From: Candidatus Hydrogenedentota bacterium
GTDB taxonomy: Bacteria; Hydrogenedentota; Hydrogenedentia; Hydrogenedentales; Hydrogenedentaceae
Assembly (NCBI GenBank): GCA_026415215.1
Contig: JAOAHN010000037.1
Span: 1 to 64,000 of the forward strand
DNA: 64,000 nt
Direction: 5' to 3'
Positions within the stretch are counted from its first letter, which is position 1; each line of letters opens with the position of its first letter. The notes under the pieces were generated by a model, which saw nothing but the letters and a program-made list of their open reading frames with translations, made no database searches and was not told the DNA's origin. Shown here one piece after another: positions 29,880 to 40,331 of this stretch. The translations under genes were made by a program, and so were the position numbers.

Positions 29880-29970
29880 ACCCGAGCCCCTTTCCCAGAT
29901 TTAATTGCGTATTTCTACTTTTTGATGCTTAAGGAAGTAATTAGAAGGAGGTAAAAAAGTATAGGTCTTA

Positions 29971-30231
29971 CTATTGTTGTTTTCCTTCTTTTTCCCTTTC
30001 TTTTGCTATGAGATCTTCGAGAACCTGAAGTAGGACATCAGTTTCTATTCCGTAAGCCATGCATACTTGTTCAATGGTTTCGAACCTGCTTATTCCACAG
30101 TGGGCACAGCCTCCGAGATGAAATGCTGCAAATACTTCCGCTACTCTCGGGTGAATTTGCATTGCTTCTGCAACAGGCATTTCCGGATAAAATGTTTTAT
30201 ATTCTTTTTCTGACATTTTGCTTCCTTTCAT
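29971..30231 (-). CDS. DUF1858 / hybrid-cluster-associated redox disulfide domain protein
   Basis: 86 aa; HPRVAEVFAAFHLGGCAHCGISRFETIEQVCMAYGI. Confidence 0.85.
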   Translation of the reverse strand: MKGSKMSEKEYKTFYPEMPVAEAMQIHPRVAEVFAAFHLGGCAHCGISRFETIEQVCMAYGIETDVLLQVLEDLIAKEREKEGKQQ

Positions 30232-30322
30232 GTTATGTTAGAGTTTGTTAGAAATAATACCCCAATCTAATGGTATTAAACAAAATAATATATGTTAAAA
30301 TTTCAAATATTCTGGTGTATAT

Positions 30323-30637
30323 ATGATACTAAGACTTATAAGGAAAAGCGAGCTTTCTGAAGGAGATACAAAGTTAAAGAAACTAATGGGAAAAACATAT
30401 CTCGTTAGGAAAAATGCATCCGGTATCCAGGTTATTGAGTATATGTGCAGACATCAGCTTGCATCATTAGAGTTAGGTAAATTAGAAGGAAATGTGATAA
30501 CTTGTCCAAGACACAATTGGAAATATGACATCACTACTGGCGAGTGCATTTTCGGAGATGGCACTCCCCTGAAATTTTGTAAATTTGAAGAAGATAGTGA
30601 GTGGATTTATCTCGTCGTGGATTCAGACTATGAGTAG
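30323..30637 (+). CDS. Rieske [2Fe-2S] domain protein
   Basis: 104 aa; CRH-x(16)-CPRH ligand pattern (MCRHQLASLELGKLEGNVITCPRHNWKYDITTGEC). Confidence 0.85.
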   Translation: MILRLIRKSELSEGDTKLKKLMGKTYLVRKNASGIQVIEYMCRHQLASLELGKLEGNVITCPRHNWKYDITTGECIFGDGTPLKFCKFEEDSEWIYLVVDSDYE

Positions 30638-31357
30638 CAAAGTTATCAATCCTATTTCTATTGCTAAGTGACACATAAAGGCAGGTATATTGTTTCTTCT
30701 TTTTTTAGTGTAAAATGTTGCCAATATAGAAAAGATGAACATTCCTACCGCTTCGGGGATAGGTTTTGATAAGTGATAAAGAGTTTCTACAGCTGGAACT
30801 AATAACCAGCCCTTGTCGGGGTATAGTGCCTCGCTTTCTTTAAGTAATAGATGTCTGTTTAACAATTCCCATCCCGGAAGCCAAGATATAATCCAAAACA
30901 CTTGTTGAAGAAAAAAGATAATCTTTGCCTCTTTTGGCAAGGCTCCTAATCCCGAATAGTAATTCCTCAAAGATGGCAATATAAATATCATTCCCAGAGA
31001 AAGAATACAAACCGCGGAGAAGACCATTAGGATGCATAGGTCCGGTTTTCCTAATTTAGCAATTGATAACCACTTAAGATCAATCCTTTTTTGAAATAAA
31101 AGAAGAGGTATCATAAACCATGTGAGGAATTTTAATATATCGAAGTGACTAAGGCAATTAAAGTGGGCAGAATATCTGACATTTCCCATTTTGTAAAAAA
31201 CATCTGAGATAGATATTCTTAGTACCGTGAAATTCAAAGGGATTTCTACCTCCATGGAAATGAGGAAATCAAGAGTTAATACAAAAATTATGTATCCGAT
31301 TATAAAGGCTGAGAAAAACTTTAATGAATGACCCTTGTTACTCTCCGCTTTTTTCAT
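30623..31357 (-). CDS. multi-TM membrane protein, CPBP intramembrane protease-like
   Basis: 244 aa; hydrophobic segments; GWELLNRHLLLKESEAL resembles the CPBP ExxxR motif. Confidence 0.5.
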   Translation of the reverse strand: MKKAESNKGHSLKFFSAFIIGYIIFVLTLDFLISMEVEIPLNFTVLRISISDVFYKMGNVRYSAHFNCLSHFDILKFLTWFMIPLLLFQKRIDLKWLSIAKLGKPDLCILMVFSAVCILSLGMIFILPSLRNYYSGLGALPKEAKIIFFLQQVFWIISWLPGWELLNRHLLLKESEALYPDKGWLLVPAVETLYHLSKPIPEAVGMFIFSILATFYTKKRRNNIPAFMCHLAIEIGLITLLLIV

Positions 31358-31985
31358 AGTAATATTTGCATATATCAGCTAATATACATTCACTGCAGGT
31401 TGGTTTCTTTGCTTTGCATACTTTTCTCCCATGAAATACCAGTAGGTGAGAAAAGAAAGTCCACTTTTCCCGAGGAAGTAAGTGCATTAAATCTATCTCA
31501 ATTTTTAATGGGTTATCGGATGATGTAAGCCCTAACCTTTTTGATACCCTTTTGCAATGAGTGTCTACAATGATGCCTGGCGTATTAAAGCATTCTCCTA
31601 AGATTACATTGGCAGTTTTCCGGCCTACGCCAGGGAGTTTCAATAGTTCCTCCATTCTGTTAGGAACTTCACCCCCATATTGTTTTACGATAAGTTTGGA
31701 AGCTTCTATTATGCACTTTGCTTTATTTCTGTAAAAACCAACAGGTCTTATGAGTTTCTCGAGGGTCTTTTGTGAGACTTTTGCAAAGTCATGAGGAGTC
31801 TTTAGTTTTTCGAATAAACCTTTGCATACCAAATTTACCCGTTCATCGGTACATTGAGATGCCATTATTGTCATTATAAGCAACTCGAAAGGCGATCGGT
31901 AGTTCAATGTGCATTTAGCATTAGGGTAAAGTTTACTTAATCTCTTGTATATTTCATTGGCTATCTCTTTTTTTTCTTGAACCAA
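31338..31985 (-). CDS. nth: endonuclease III
   Basis: HhH LLKLPGVGRKTANVILGECF, VDTHCKRVSKRLG, C-x6-C-x2-C-x5-C FeS cluster at the C-terminus. Confidence 0.95.
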   Translation of the reverse strand: MVQEKKEIANEIYKRLSKLYPNAKCTLNYRSPFELLIMTIMASQCTDERVNLVCKGLFEKLKTPHDFAKVSQKTLEKLIRPVGFYRNKAKCIIEASKLIVKQYGGEVPNRMEELLKLPGVGRKTANVILGECFNTPGIIVDTHCKRVSKRLGLTSSDNPLKIEIDLMHLLPREKWTFFSHLLVFHGRKVCKAKKPTCSECILADICKYYYEKSGE

Positions 31986-33676
31986 TTTATGAATTCCTCA
32001 GCTGGGTAGGTGTTTAATACATCTTCGGGTGTTAGAAGCCCCTTTCTGGCGATGGAAACTCCGTAAGATAGGTATCTCATGTCTGGAATATCATGTGCGT
32101 CTGTTGTTATAACGAACTTTAATCCCCTGCACATACCTTTGTATACATTTTTCCAATCCAAGTCGAGTCTTTGAGGCTGGGCGTTTATCTCAATAGCTAC
32201 ATTGTTTTTTAAGCACTCATCAAAGATTTTTTCATAGTTGAGGGGGTAGCCTGCTCTTGTGAGCAAAAGTCTTCCTGATGGGTGTCCTAAGATGTGCGTA
32301 AAAGGGTTATTTATAGCACATGTTATCCTTTGGGTAGCGATATTTTCATCCATTTCTAATTTTGAATGTACGGAAACTACTACGATATCGAAAGTAGTAA
32401 GGATATCGTTAGGATAGTCAAGAGTTCCGTCTAATCGAATGTCACATTCTATACCTTTGAATATTTTGAAGGGTTTCAGCTTGATATTTAAGTTCTCAAT
32501 CTCATCATGCTGTTTTCTCACCGTATCTATATTTAGCCCTTTTGCATACCCTGCAGATTGGCTGTGATCACATACTACAAGGTATTCGTAGCCGTTATCT
32601 TTGCAGTATTCAGCAAGTTCTTCAATCGTATTATGACCATCACTGTAATTCGAGTGACAATGCACGATACCTTTAATTTCTCCTTCTTTAATCAGTCTAT
32701 CTATTCTTTTTTTTAGAATATCTTCTTCATATAATATTTCTCTAACTTCGGGCGGTAAGTATGGCTCATTTAGTAGTTCGAATATTGCATTTTCCGATAA
32801 AACTTCAATCCTGTTCTTGTGATGAAATATATTAAATTCTTTATCTACTTCAAATCCTTTTCTCTTGAGAGCAAATTTATACTTTTCTACAAAATCTTTA
32901 GAGCCTGTGTAGTAGAAAAGTTTAGTGTACTTGTTATGGGGTTCAGAAAAATGTATATTAAGTTTAATATTCTTGTAGATAAATTCCACAGAGTTGCTGT
33001 CTGATTTTTGGGAAGTAGTTATATCAAGTTCTTTTTCAATTTTTTTTATTACTTCAGATTTATCTTGAGTTACTACCATGATGTCCACATTGTTGATGGT
33101 CTCCGTAAATCTACGAACACTCCCTACGATATATACTTCATCAATGTTAGAAATACCGACTATTTTATTTACTATCTCATTTGCGATTTCATAGCCTTTG
33201 TCTATTAGATGAAAGCCTTCCCATTTAGATATCAGTTCAACTCCTTTAAGTATTTTGTTTTCTATTTTTTTGTTAAATCCAGGCAAGTTTGCTATTTTCC
33301 CTTCTAAGCAAGCGTTTTTTAGTTCCTCTATGGTTTTTATGTTCAGATGTTCAAATAGGACTTTTATCCTTTTACCTCCTAAGAAAGGGATTGAGAAGAG
33401 AGAGAGTAAAGATTCTGGATATTTATTCCTCATCTTTTCTAATGCGGGAACAGGCTCTCCTTTATATAAGGAGATTATTTTCTTTTCTATTGCTTCTCCT
33501 ATACCTTCTAATTCTCTAAGCTTATTGGTATTTATCAATTCCTCTATAGATTCTTGAGTATGTTCTAATGTGTCTGCAGCCTTTAGGTAAGATCTTATTT
33601 TGAATGGATTTTCGCCATCTATTTCCAAATACAATGAAAGTTCTCTCAGAGCCCTTATAATTTCTGCCTTGTCCAT
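31961..33676 (-). CDS. polX: DNA polymerase X family protein with C-terminal PHP domain
   Basis: N-terminal HhH, VYIVGSVRRFTET, then PHP motifs HCHSNYSDG, CDHSQS, HPSGR, TTDAHD. Confidence 0.9.
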   Translation of the reverse strand: MDKAEIIRALRELSLYLEIDGENPFKIRSYLKAADTLEHTQESIEELINTNKLRELEGIGEAIEKKIISLYKGEPVPALEKMRNKYPESLLSLFSIPFLGGKRIKVLFEHLNIKTIEELKNACLEGKIANLPGFNKKIENKILKGVELISKWEGFHLIDKGYEIANEIVNKIVGISNIDEVYIVGSVRRFTETINNVDIMVVTQDKSEVIKKIEKELDITTSQKSDSNSVEFIYKNIKLNIHFSEPHNKYTKLFYYTGSKDFVEKYKFALKRKGFEVDKEFNIFHHKNRIEVLSENAIFELLNEPYLPPEVREILYEEDILKKRIDRLIKEGEIKGIVHCHSNYSDGHNTIEELAEYCKDNGYEYLVVCDHSQSAGYAKGLNIDTVRKQHDEIENLNIKLKPFKIFKGIECDIRLDGTLDYPNDILTTFDIVVVSVHSKLEMDENIATQRITCAINNPFTHILGHPSGRLLLTRAGYPLNYEKIFDECLKNNVAIEINAQPQRLDLDWKNVYKGMCRGLKFVITTDAHDIPDMRYLSYGVSIARKGLLTPEDVLNTYPAEEFINWFKKKKR

Positions 33677-33680
33677 ATTT

Positions 33681-36071
33681 TTATAGGTTTATTTTCAAGG
33701 CTATTTTGATTGCTTCACTTATAGTTGAGACAAGATATATATTCATTTTTTTTAATATATCTTTCGGAATTTCCTCTAAATCATTCTTATTTCTTTCGGG
33801 AAGGATAACTTTTTTTATTCCCGCTCTGGATGCAGCTAAAATCTTCTCTTTTATGCCTCCAACCGCAAGAATATTTCCTCTAAGAGTGATTTCGCCTGTC
33901 ATAGCAAGGTTGTGAGGAACACACCTTTTAGTTAATAATGAGACAAGAGAGGTAAGTATAGTTATTCCAGCACTTGGTCCGTCTTTGGGTGTTGCACCTG
34001 CAGGGACATGGATATGGATATCCTCTTTGAATAGTGTTTCTTCGGTAATTGAAAGCTTCTTGGCACATGATCTAACATAACTGAGAGCAATTTGCGCTGA
34101 CTCTTTCATTACATCCCCCAATTGTCCCGTCAAGATTAGGTTACCCTTTCCCGGCATAGAAGTAGACTCGATGAATAAGATATCTCCACCTGTTGGTGTC
34201 CATGCTAAGCCTATAGCCACGCCTGGAATTTTTGTTCGGGTTACAAAATCTTCATAAATTCTCTCCGGTCCTAAATAATCTTTTAGGTTGGTTTTAGCTA
34301 TTACTTCTTTCACAATCTCATTATTCGCTATTTTCCTTGCCACTCCTCTACAAATATTAGCAATTTCCCTCTCTAAGTTTCTGACACCTGATTCCCGAGT
34401 GTAAGAAGTAATAATCTTTGCTAATGCATCTTTCTTAATAACAATATTTTTAGAAGTTAGCCCATGCTCTCTAATTTGTTTAGGAATTAGGTATCTTTTT
34501 GCAATTTCTATTTTTTCCTCAAGAGTATACCCAGGTAGATGTAGAACTTCTAATCTATCTCTGAGAGCCCAGGGGATAGGATCTAATTCATTTGCAGTGG
34601 CAATAAAAAGTACTTTTGACAGATCAAAAGGAACATTTATGTAATTATCAACAAAGGAGTGGTTTTGTTCAGGATCTAATACTTCGAGTAATGCGGAAGA
34701 TGGGTCTCCGCGGAAGTCAGAACCCAATTTATCTATTTCATCAAGCATAAAAACTGGATTTTGAGATCCTACCTTTCTGATTCCCATCATTATTCTACCA
34801 GGCATTGCTCCTATGTATGTTTTTCTGTGTCCTCGGATTTCAGCTTCGTCATGGACCCCACCTAAAGCTACTCTAATAAACTTTCTACCTAATGCTCGAG
34901 CTATTGAGTGTCCTAAAGAGGTTTTTCCTACACCAGGAGGTCCTTGAAAACACAATATAGGGCCATGAGCATTAGGTTTAAGTTTTCTAACTGCAAGATA
35001 TTCAAGAATTCTCTTTTTAACCTTTTCTAACCCATAATGGTCTTCATTAAGTATTTTCTCAGCTTCTTGTAGATCTAGCCTATCTTCAGTAAATATTCCC
35101 CATGGGAGGTCTAAAACCGTGTCGAGGTAGGATATTATTACATGATACTCAGGTGAGTGCTCATTCATTCGAGAAAGGCGATTGACTTCTTTCAATAGTT
35201 CTTTTTTTGTTTCTTCTGAAGCTTTTAAATTTTCTATTTTCTCTTTATATTCTTTTACTTCTTGTTCAACTCCTTCTACTTCCCCCAACTCTTTTTGGAT
35301 AGCCTTAAGTTGCTGGCGCAAGAAATATTCTTTTTGGGATTTTTCTATGGTCTTTTGAACATCCTCTCTTATCTTAGATGAGGCACGTACGAGCTCTAAT
35401 TGATATTGCAGTTTTTCAACTAATTTAAGCATCCTGGATTTAAGATCCGGCATTTCAAGAATCTCTTGACGCTCTTCTACTTTTAGCCTAAGATTTGTAG
35501 CAACCACCGCGGTTAGAAATACAGGGTCTTCAATATTTTGGATAAATAACCTAGCTTCCTCAGGAACATTGGGTGTGTTTTTAAGTATCTCGTCAGTTTG
35601 GTTTTTTATGGCTAACATTATAGGTTCTATTTCTTTGGGGTCATGTTTAGGTTCCTCCAACAATAATACCTTGACTACTGGATAAGGAGATTCACGCATA
35701 ATCCCACCTGAGAAGAACCTCTTAATAGCTTGGATGAATACATTTAATCCTCCTTCAGGATCTGGTTGAACCTGGAGAATCCGGCCAATACAACCGATGG
35801 AGAAAGTTACTTTTTTATCTGTTTCTTTTCCATCTTTGAGTGTCTCCGGTTTTTCAGTAAGAAGCGCTACTAACCTGTGTGATTTTGAACAATCCTCTAT
35901 TAACATCTTTTCTGAGGAGCTTGTAATACGGAGAGGTAACATTGCAGATGGGAATGGGATTACATCCCGCAAAGTCAAAAGGGGTAGAGTATCAGGAATA
36001 TGGAATGAAGTAGGTGCTGGAAGTGTATCTAATTTTGGGCCTTCAATATCTTCATTACTTTTTTTATCCAT
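33681..36071 (-). CDS. lon: ATP-dependent protease La (Lon)
   Basis: GPPGVGKTSLGHSIARALGRKF; protease GATPKDGPSAGITILTSL; 796 aa. Confidence 0.97.
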   Translation of the reverse strand: MDKKSNEDIEGPKLDTLPAPTSFHIPDTLPLLTLRDVIPFPSAMLPLRITSSSEKMLIEDCSKSHRLVALLTEKPETLKDGKETDKKVTFSIGCIGRILQVQPDPEGGLNVFIQAIKRFFSGGIMRESPYPVVKVLLLEEPKHDPKEIEPIMLAIKNQTDEILKNTPNVPEEARLFIQNIEDPVFLTAVVATNLRLKVEERQEILEMPDLKSRMLKLVEKLQYQLELVRASSKIREDVQKTIEKSQKEYFLRQQLKAIQKELGEVEGVEQEVKEYKEKIENLKASEETKKELLKEVNRLSRMNEHSPEYHVIISYLDTVLDLPWGIFTEDRLDLQEAEKILNEDHYGLEKVKKRILEYLAVRKLKPNAHGPILCFQGPPGVGKTSLGHSIARALGRKFIRVALGGVHDEAEIRGHRKTYIGAMPGRIMMGIRKVGSQNPVFMLDEIDKLGSDFRGDPSSALLEVLDPEQNHSFVDNYINVPFDLSKVLFIATANELDPIPWALRDRLEVLHLPGYTLEEKIEIAKRYLIPKQIREHGLTSKNIVIKKDALAKIITSYTRESGVRNLEREIANICRGVARKIANNEIVKEVIAKTNLKDYLGPERIYEDFVTRTKIPGVAIGLAWTPTGGDILFIESTSMPGKGNLILTGQLGDVMKESAQIALSYVRSCAKKLSITEETLFKEDIHIHVPAGATPKDGPSAGITILTSLVSLLTKRCVPHNLAMTGEITLRGNILAVGGIKEKILAASRAGIKKVILPERNKNDLEEIPKDILKKMNIYLVSTISEAIKIALKINL

Positions 36072-36238
36072 AGGCCTATCCCCTATTACAATCTTTTCGA
36101 ATAGGATATAGGATTATATCAAATTAATAAGTGTATCTATTGGCTGTAGTTGGCATTCGAAGTTTATGCGGAGAATTTGATACACTATTTACCTATATTA
36201 TTTTAGTTTAACACTTAATATACTTGGGAAATTTGAGT

Positions 36239-37852
36239 ATGAAAAATAGAAATACCAAGCATGAGTTTTTATCTGTAACTATATTTCTTATAGCGCTTTT
36301 TCTCCTACTCACGAACGGTTTTTTCTCTAAAATTTCGGCTCAGTCGGGGAAAACAGATATTTATCAATCAATAGAACCTATCGGGCATACATTGCAGATT
36401 ATTTTGGATGAATATGTTAAAGAAGTAGATGTAAGTAAATTAGTTGAAGGTGCTTTAATAGGAATGATGAGTAGTTTAGACAGGCATAGTTCGTATATCT
36501 CTGCTTCAGATTTAAAGGCTTTGAAAGACGATACCCAGGGGGAGTTCGAGGGAATAGGAGTTTCTATTAAGATGGATGATAACCAGAATGTTATAGTCTT
36601 CATGCCTATAGCAAATTCACCCGCTGCAAAGGCTGGCTTAAAACCTTTTGACATAATTCGTAAAATTGATGATATTCCTGTAGAGGAACTCTGGAAACCA
36701 GGGATGAGTGAGCAAGAGAAGCTAAGTTCTGCTGCGGATAAAATACGCGGACCTGTTGGTACAAAAGTAAAATTAACCATAGAGAGACCCCACTCTGAAA
36801 AAGATTCTGAGACTTTCGATGTTGTAGTAGAGAGGGCAAAAGTCCCACTTGAAAGTATTAAGGAAAAAAGACTTCTTCCTTCTGGATATGGTTATATCAG
36901 AATTTCAGATTTCAAAGATACAACAGGAAAAGAGATTGAGACAGCAGTTAATGAAATGCTTAATAAGGGTATGAAGGGCTTGATACTCGATTTGAGATGG
37001 AATCCAGGGGGATTACTAACTGCCTCGGTTCAAGTTTGTGAATTATTCCTTCCCAAGGGTTCATTAGTAACTTACACAAAAGGAAGGGGAAAATTGACCC
37101 AAGAGGATGGTAAGGATTTGGAGTTGTATACAAGGAGAAAACCCATAATTCCCTTAAATATGCCGTTAATATTACTTGTTAATAATCAAACTGCGAGTTC
37201 TTCGGAGATTGTTACTGGGGCTCTGCAGTACCATCAAAGAGCTGTTGTAGTAGGGGAGAAGACATTTGGAAAGGGGAGTGTTCAAACTATTATTCCACTT
37301 CCTCCAAAAAATGATACCGCTCTAAGGTTGACTACCGCTCTTTATTACACACCCGCAGGAGTTACTATAGACCATCAGGGTATTTTACCTGATGTGGAGG
37401 TTGAAATGACTGATGAAGAAGAAAGATTGTTGGCTCTTCAAATGTATAGGTCTTATGAAAAAGACCCCTCAAAGATTAATGAGCAGAACCATGGATCAGC
37501 TACAGGAAATGAAGTAGTTAAAGTTTCTGATGAGAAGATTCGCCAACAAGAGGAACTACTTCACGAGTTAGGTAAAGTTGCGGGCGAAGACGCAGTAAAG
37601 TTAATGAGAGAATTTTTTAGAAGAAAGAACCTGTCAGAAGAGACGATTGAAGATAAACAATTAAAGCGGGCTGTAGAAATACTACAGGAAGAGCCTATTT
37701 GGGAAAATCTGCTTAAGAAATATCACAGAGATGTGAGAGAGACTCAGAAAGAGGCTAAAGAGGGAGATGACAAAGAGGAGATTGCTGTGAAGAGAAGATT
37801 ACTTGAAATAGAGCTTCAGAATAATACGATTCCTATACCTACTGCTCCGTAG
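36239..37852 (+). CDS. ctpA: S41 family C-terminal processing peptidase
   Basis: ORF 36224..37852, likely start ATG 36239; PDZ domain; NNQTASSSEIVTGALQYHQRAVVVGEKTFGKGSVQ catalytic Ser/Lys region. Confidence 0.93.
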   Translation: MKNRNTKHEFLSVTIFLIALFLLLTNGFFSKISAQSGKTDIYQSIEPIGHTLQIILDEYVKEVDVSKLVEGALIGMMSSLDRHSSYISASDLKALKDDTQGEFEGIGVSIKMDDNQNVIVFMPIANSPAAKAGLKPFDIIRKIDDIPVEELWKPGMSEQEKLSSAADKIRGPVGTKVKLTIERPHSEKDSETFDVVVERAKVPLESIKEKRLLPSGYGYIRISDFKDTTGKEIETAVNEMLNKGMKGLILDLRWNPGGLLTASVQVCELFLPKGSLVTYTKGRGKLTQEDGKDLELYTRRKPIIPLNMPLILLVNNQTASSSEIVTGALQYHQRAVVVGEKTFGKGSVQTIIPLPPKNDTALRLTTALYYTPAGVTIDHQGILPDVEVEMTDEEERLLALQMYRSYEKDPSKINEQNHGSATGNEVVKVSDEKIRQQEELLHELGKVAGEDAVKLMREFFRRKNLSEETIEDKQLKRAVEILQEEPIWENLLKKYHRDVRETQKEAKEGDDKEEIAVKRRLLEIELQNNTIPIPTAP

Positions 37853-37880
37853 TTAGAGTCTATAAGCGGTTTAGAGAATT

Positions 37881-38654
37881 ATGGAAAAATTTTCATTCCA
37901 TCCTTTCGATATACAAACTTTAAGGAAGGCAATGGGTATGCAGAGATCTTATAACAGGGCGAACGACGAATTGAGACCTATATCGATCGAAAGGAACTAC
38001 ACCAAGTTTGCACATGGTTCTGTGTTAGTCTCATTTGGGGATACAAAGGTTATTTGCACCGCATTCGTAGAAAGTAGGATTCCACCTTGGCTTAAAGATA
38101 CTGGTCAGGGATGGGTAACCGCGGAATACGGTATGCTTCCCAGTGCTACGCCACAAAGAGGTGATAGAGAATCTATTAGAAAAGGCCGATCCCAGGAGAT
38201 TAGTCGGTTAATAGGAAGGTGCTTAAGAGCAGTGGTAGATTTAAATTCGATTGGCGAGTGCCAGATTACAATCGATTGTGATGTTATCCAAGCAGATGGG
38301 GGAACGAGAACTGCTTCAATAACGGGGAGTTTTGTTGCAGTCTATGATGCCCTTAAGTGGTCAGTTGAACAAGGTTTTTTGAAGAAAGTTCCTATAGTTG
38401 ATATCTGTGCAGCGGTTAGTGTTGGAATTGTAAATGGGGAGTATTTATTAGACCTTGACTATAATGAGGATTCTCAAGCGGTAGTGGATATGAATGTAGT
38501 TATGAACTCTAAGGGGCAACTTATAGAGGTCCAGGGTTGTGGAGAACATGGAGTATTCACCAGGGAGCAACTTAGTAACCTTCTTAATCTTGCGGAGAAA
38601 GGGATAAATAAAATTATAGAGATACAAAAGAAGGTCATTAACTGGAATGGATAA
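37881..38654 (+). CDS. rph: ribonuclease PH
   Basis: HGSVLVSFGDTKVICTA, GWVTAEYGMLPSATPQR, DCDVIQADGGTRTASITG. Confidence 0.95.
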   Translation: MEKFSFHPFDIQTLRKAMGMQRSYNRANDELRPISIERNYTKFAHGSVLVSFGDTKVICTAFVESRIPPWLKDTGQGWVTAEYGMLPSATPQRGDRESIRKGRSQEISRLIGRCLRAVVDLNSIGECQITIDCDVIQADGGTRTASITGSFVAVYDALKWSVEQGFLKKVPIVDICAAVSVGIVNGEYLLDLDYNEDSQAVVDMNVVMNSKGQLIEVQGCGEHGVFTREQLSNLLNLAEKGINKIIEIQKKVINWNG

Positions 38655-39264
38655 GAAAGCATTAATAGTTGCATCGGGGAATAGAAATAAGATAGAAGAA
38701 ATTAAGAGTATAATGAATCTACTTGATTGGGATATAAGAGGAGCGGGTGAATTTGATGGCTTTGTATTGCCTGAGGAAACTGGGACAAGTTATGAGGAAA
38801 ATGCCTTTATAAAGGCTAAGGCTTGTGTGGATAGTTTAAAGTTGCCATCTCTCGCTGATGATTCAGGATTGGAAGTAGATATATTGGATGGTGCTCCTGG
38901 AGTAATTTCATCCAAATATGGAGGTATAGAGGGAGATTCGAAAAGAAATATTGAGAAATTGTTGGGGGAACTTGAAGGTGTGCCCTGGGAAAAACGAAAA
39001 GCAAGGTTTGTCTGTTGCGCTCTACTAATTCTTCCTGATGGATATACCCATACAGAGTGGGGTATAGTTGAAGGTTATGTGAATTTCGCACCTGTAGGCG
39101 AGAAAGGTTTTGGATATGACCCTATATTTGTTCCTAATGGTTATCATAAAACTTTTGCACAATTTGAGCAAAGCGAGAAAAATAAAATTAGTCACCGTGG
39201 ATTGGCTTTCAAAAAAATGGCAGAATTCATAAGGTCAATCACCTATGGTAATTCTTCCTTGTGA
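38647..39264 (+). CDS. rdgB: XTP/dITP diphosphatase (RdgB/HAM1)
   Basis: IVASGNRNKIEEI, SLADDSGLEVDILDGAPGVISSKYGG, GFGYDPIFVPNG, SHRGLAFKKM. Confidence 0.95.
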   Translation: MDKKALIVASGNRNKIEEIKSIMNLLDWDIRGAGEFDGFVLPEETGTSYEENAFIKAKACVDSLKLPSLADDSGLEVDILDGAPGVISSKYGGIEGDSKRNIEKLLGELEGVPWEKRKARFVCCALLILPDGYTHTEWGIVEGYVNFAPVGEKGFGYDPIFVPNGYHKTFAQFEQSEKNKISHRGLAFKKMAEFIRSITYGNSSL

Positions 39265-39850
39265 TGAAGGAGGCTTAATAAAAGCAGTCGAGGCATTAAG
39301 AAGAGATGAGGTAGTTGCATATCCTACTGAGACTGTTTACGGGTTAGCTGTTAACCCATTTTCCGAAAAAGCTCTTGAAAATTTGTTTAATGTGAAAGGC
39401 AGAAAAGATGATAGTCCCGTTCTTTTAGTGATTGGTGAATTAGAGATGTTGTATGCTCTTGTAGAAACTGTTTCTGATAATGCTCGAAGATGTATCGAAA
39501 AATTCTGGCCCGGGCCACTTTCACTTTTATTTACCCCATCTGCAAAACTTTCCCCTAAACTATGTGGAAGATCGGGTAAAGTCTGCATAAGGTGGTCTTC
39601 TCATCCCACTTCTCAAAAACTTTCATCTATGTTTGGAGGCGCTATAACATCTACCTCCGCTAATAAATCAGGTGCTCCACCTGCGAAATCGGCTGGAGAG
39701 ATTCTCCACTTAGAGGGTATAGCGTTAATACTTGATGGAGGCTGTTTAAGTTCCAACTATGTATCTACTGTTTTTGATCCTGATACCTGTGAAATAATAA
39801 GAGAAGGTGCTATAAAAAGGGATGAATTATTAAAAATAATTGGTGATTAA
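39245..39850 (+). CDS. tsaC: L-threonylcarbamoyladenylate synthase (Sua5/YciO/YrdC)
   Basis: VVAYPTETVYGLAVNPFSEKALENLFNVKGR; FWPGPLSLLF; TSTSANKSG. Confidence 0.92.
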   Translation: MVILPCDEGGLIKAVEALRRDEVVAYPTETVYGLAVNPFSEKALENLFNVKGRKDDSPVLLVIGELEMLYALVETVSDNARRCIEKFWPGPLSLLFTPSAKLSPKLCGRSGKVCIRWSSHPTSQKLSSMFGGAITSTSANKSGAPPAKSAGEILHLEGIALILDGGCLSSNYVSTVFDPDTCEIIREGAIKRDELLKIIGD

Positions 39851-40331
39851 AGAGGATTCGAAGGTGAAAATAGGTTTAGGTTGTGATCATGCAGGTTACG
39901 AAGGACCTCCGCCATATTACAAACCATGTATCAAACAACATCTTCAGAATAGAGGGTTAGAGGTGATAGATTTCGGAACCTTTAGTTCAGCACCTGTTGA
40001 TTATCCAGATGTTGCAAAGTCTTTATGTGAAGCAATTGGAAGGGGAGAAATTGAAAGAGGTGTACTCTTATGTGGTACGGGAATAGGGATGTCCATAAGT
40101 GCTAATAAATTTCCGTGGATAAGGGCTGCTGTTTGTACTACCCCTTTTATGACTATTTTGTCGAGGACACATAACGATTCAAATGTCTTATGTTTAGGTC
40201 GGAGAATACTTACATTGGAGGAGTGTTTACACATCATTAATATCTGGTTAGATACACCTTTCTCTGGAGAAGAGAGACACTGTAGAAGGATTGAAAAAAA
40301 TCGCAGATTGTTAGGAGGGAAGGAATGTTAA
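39840..40331 (+). CDS. rpiB: ribose-5-phosphate isomerase B
   Basis: [48 protein letters not shown]. Confidence 0.93.
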   Translation: MVIKEDSKVKIGLGCDHAGYEGPPPYYKPCIKQHLQNRGLEVIDFGTFSSAPVDYPDVAKSLCEAIGRGEIERGVLLCGTGIGMSISANKFPWIRAAVCTTPFMTILSRTHNDSNVLCLGRRILTLEECLHIINIWLDTPFSGEERHCRRIEKNRRLLGGKEC

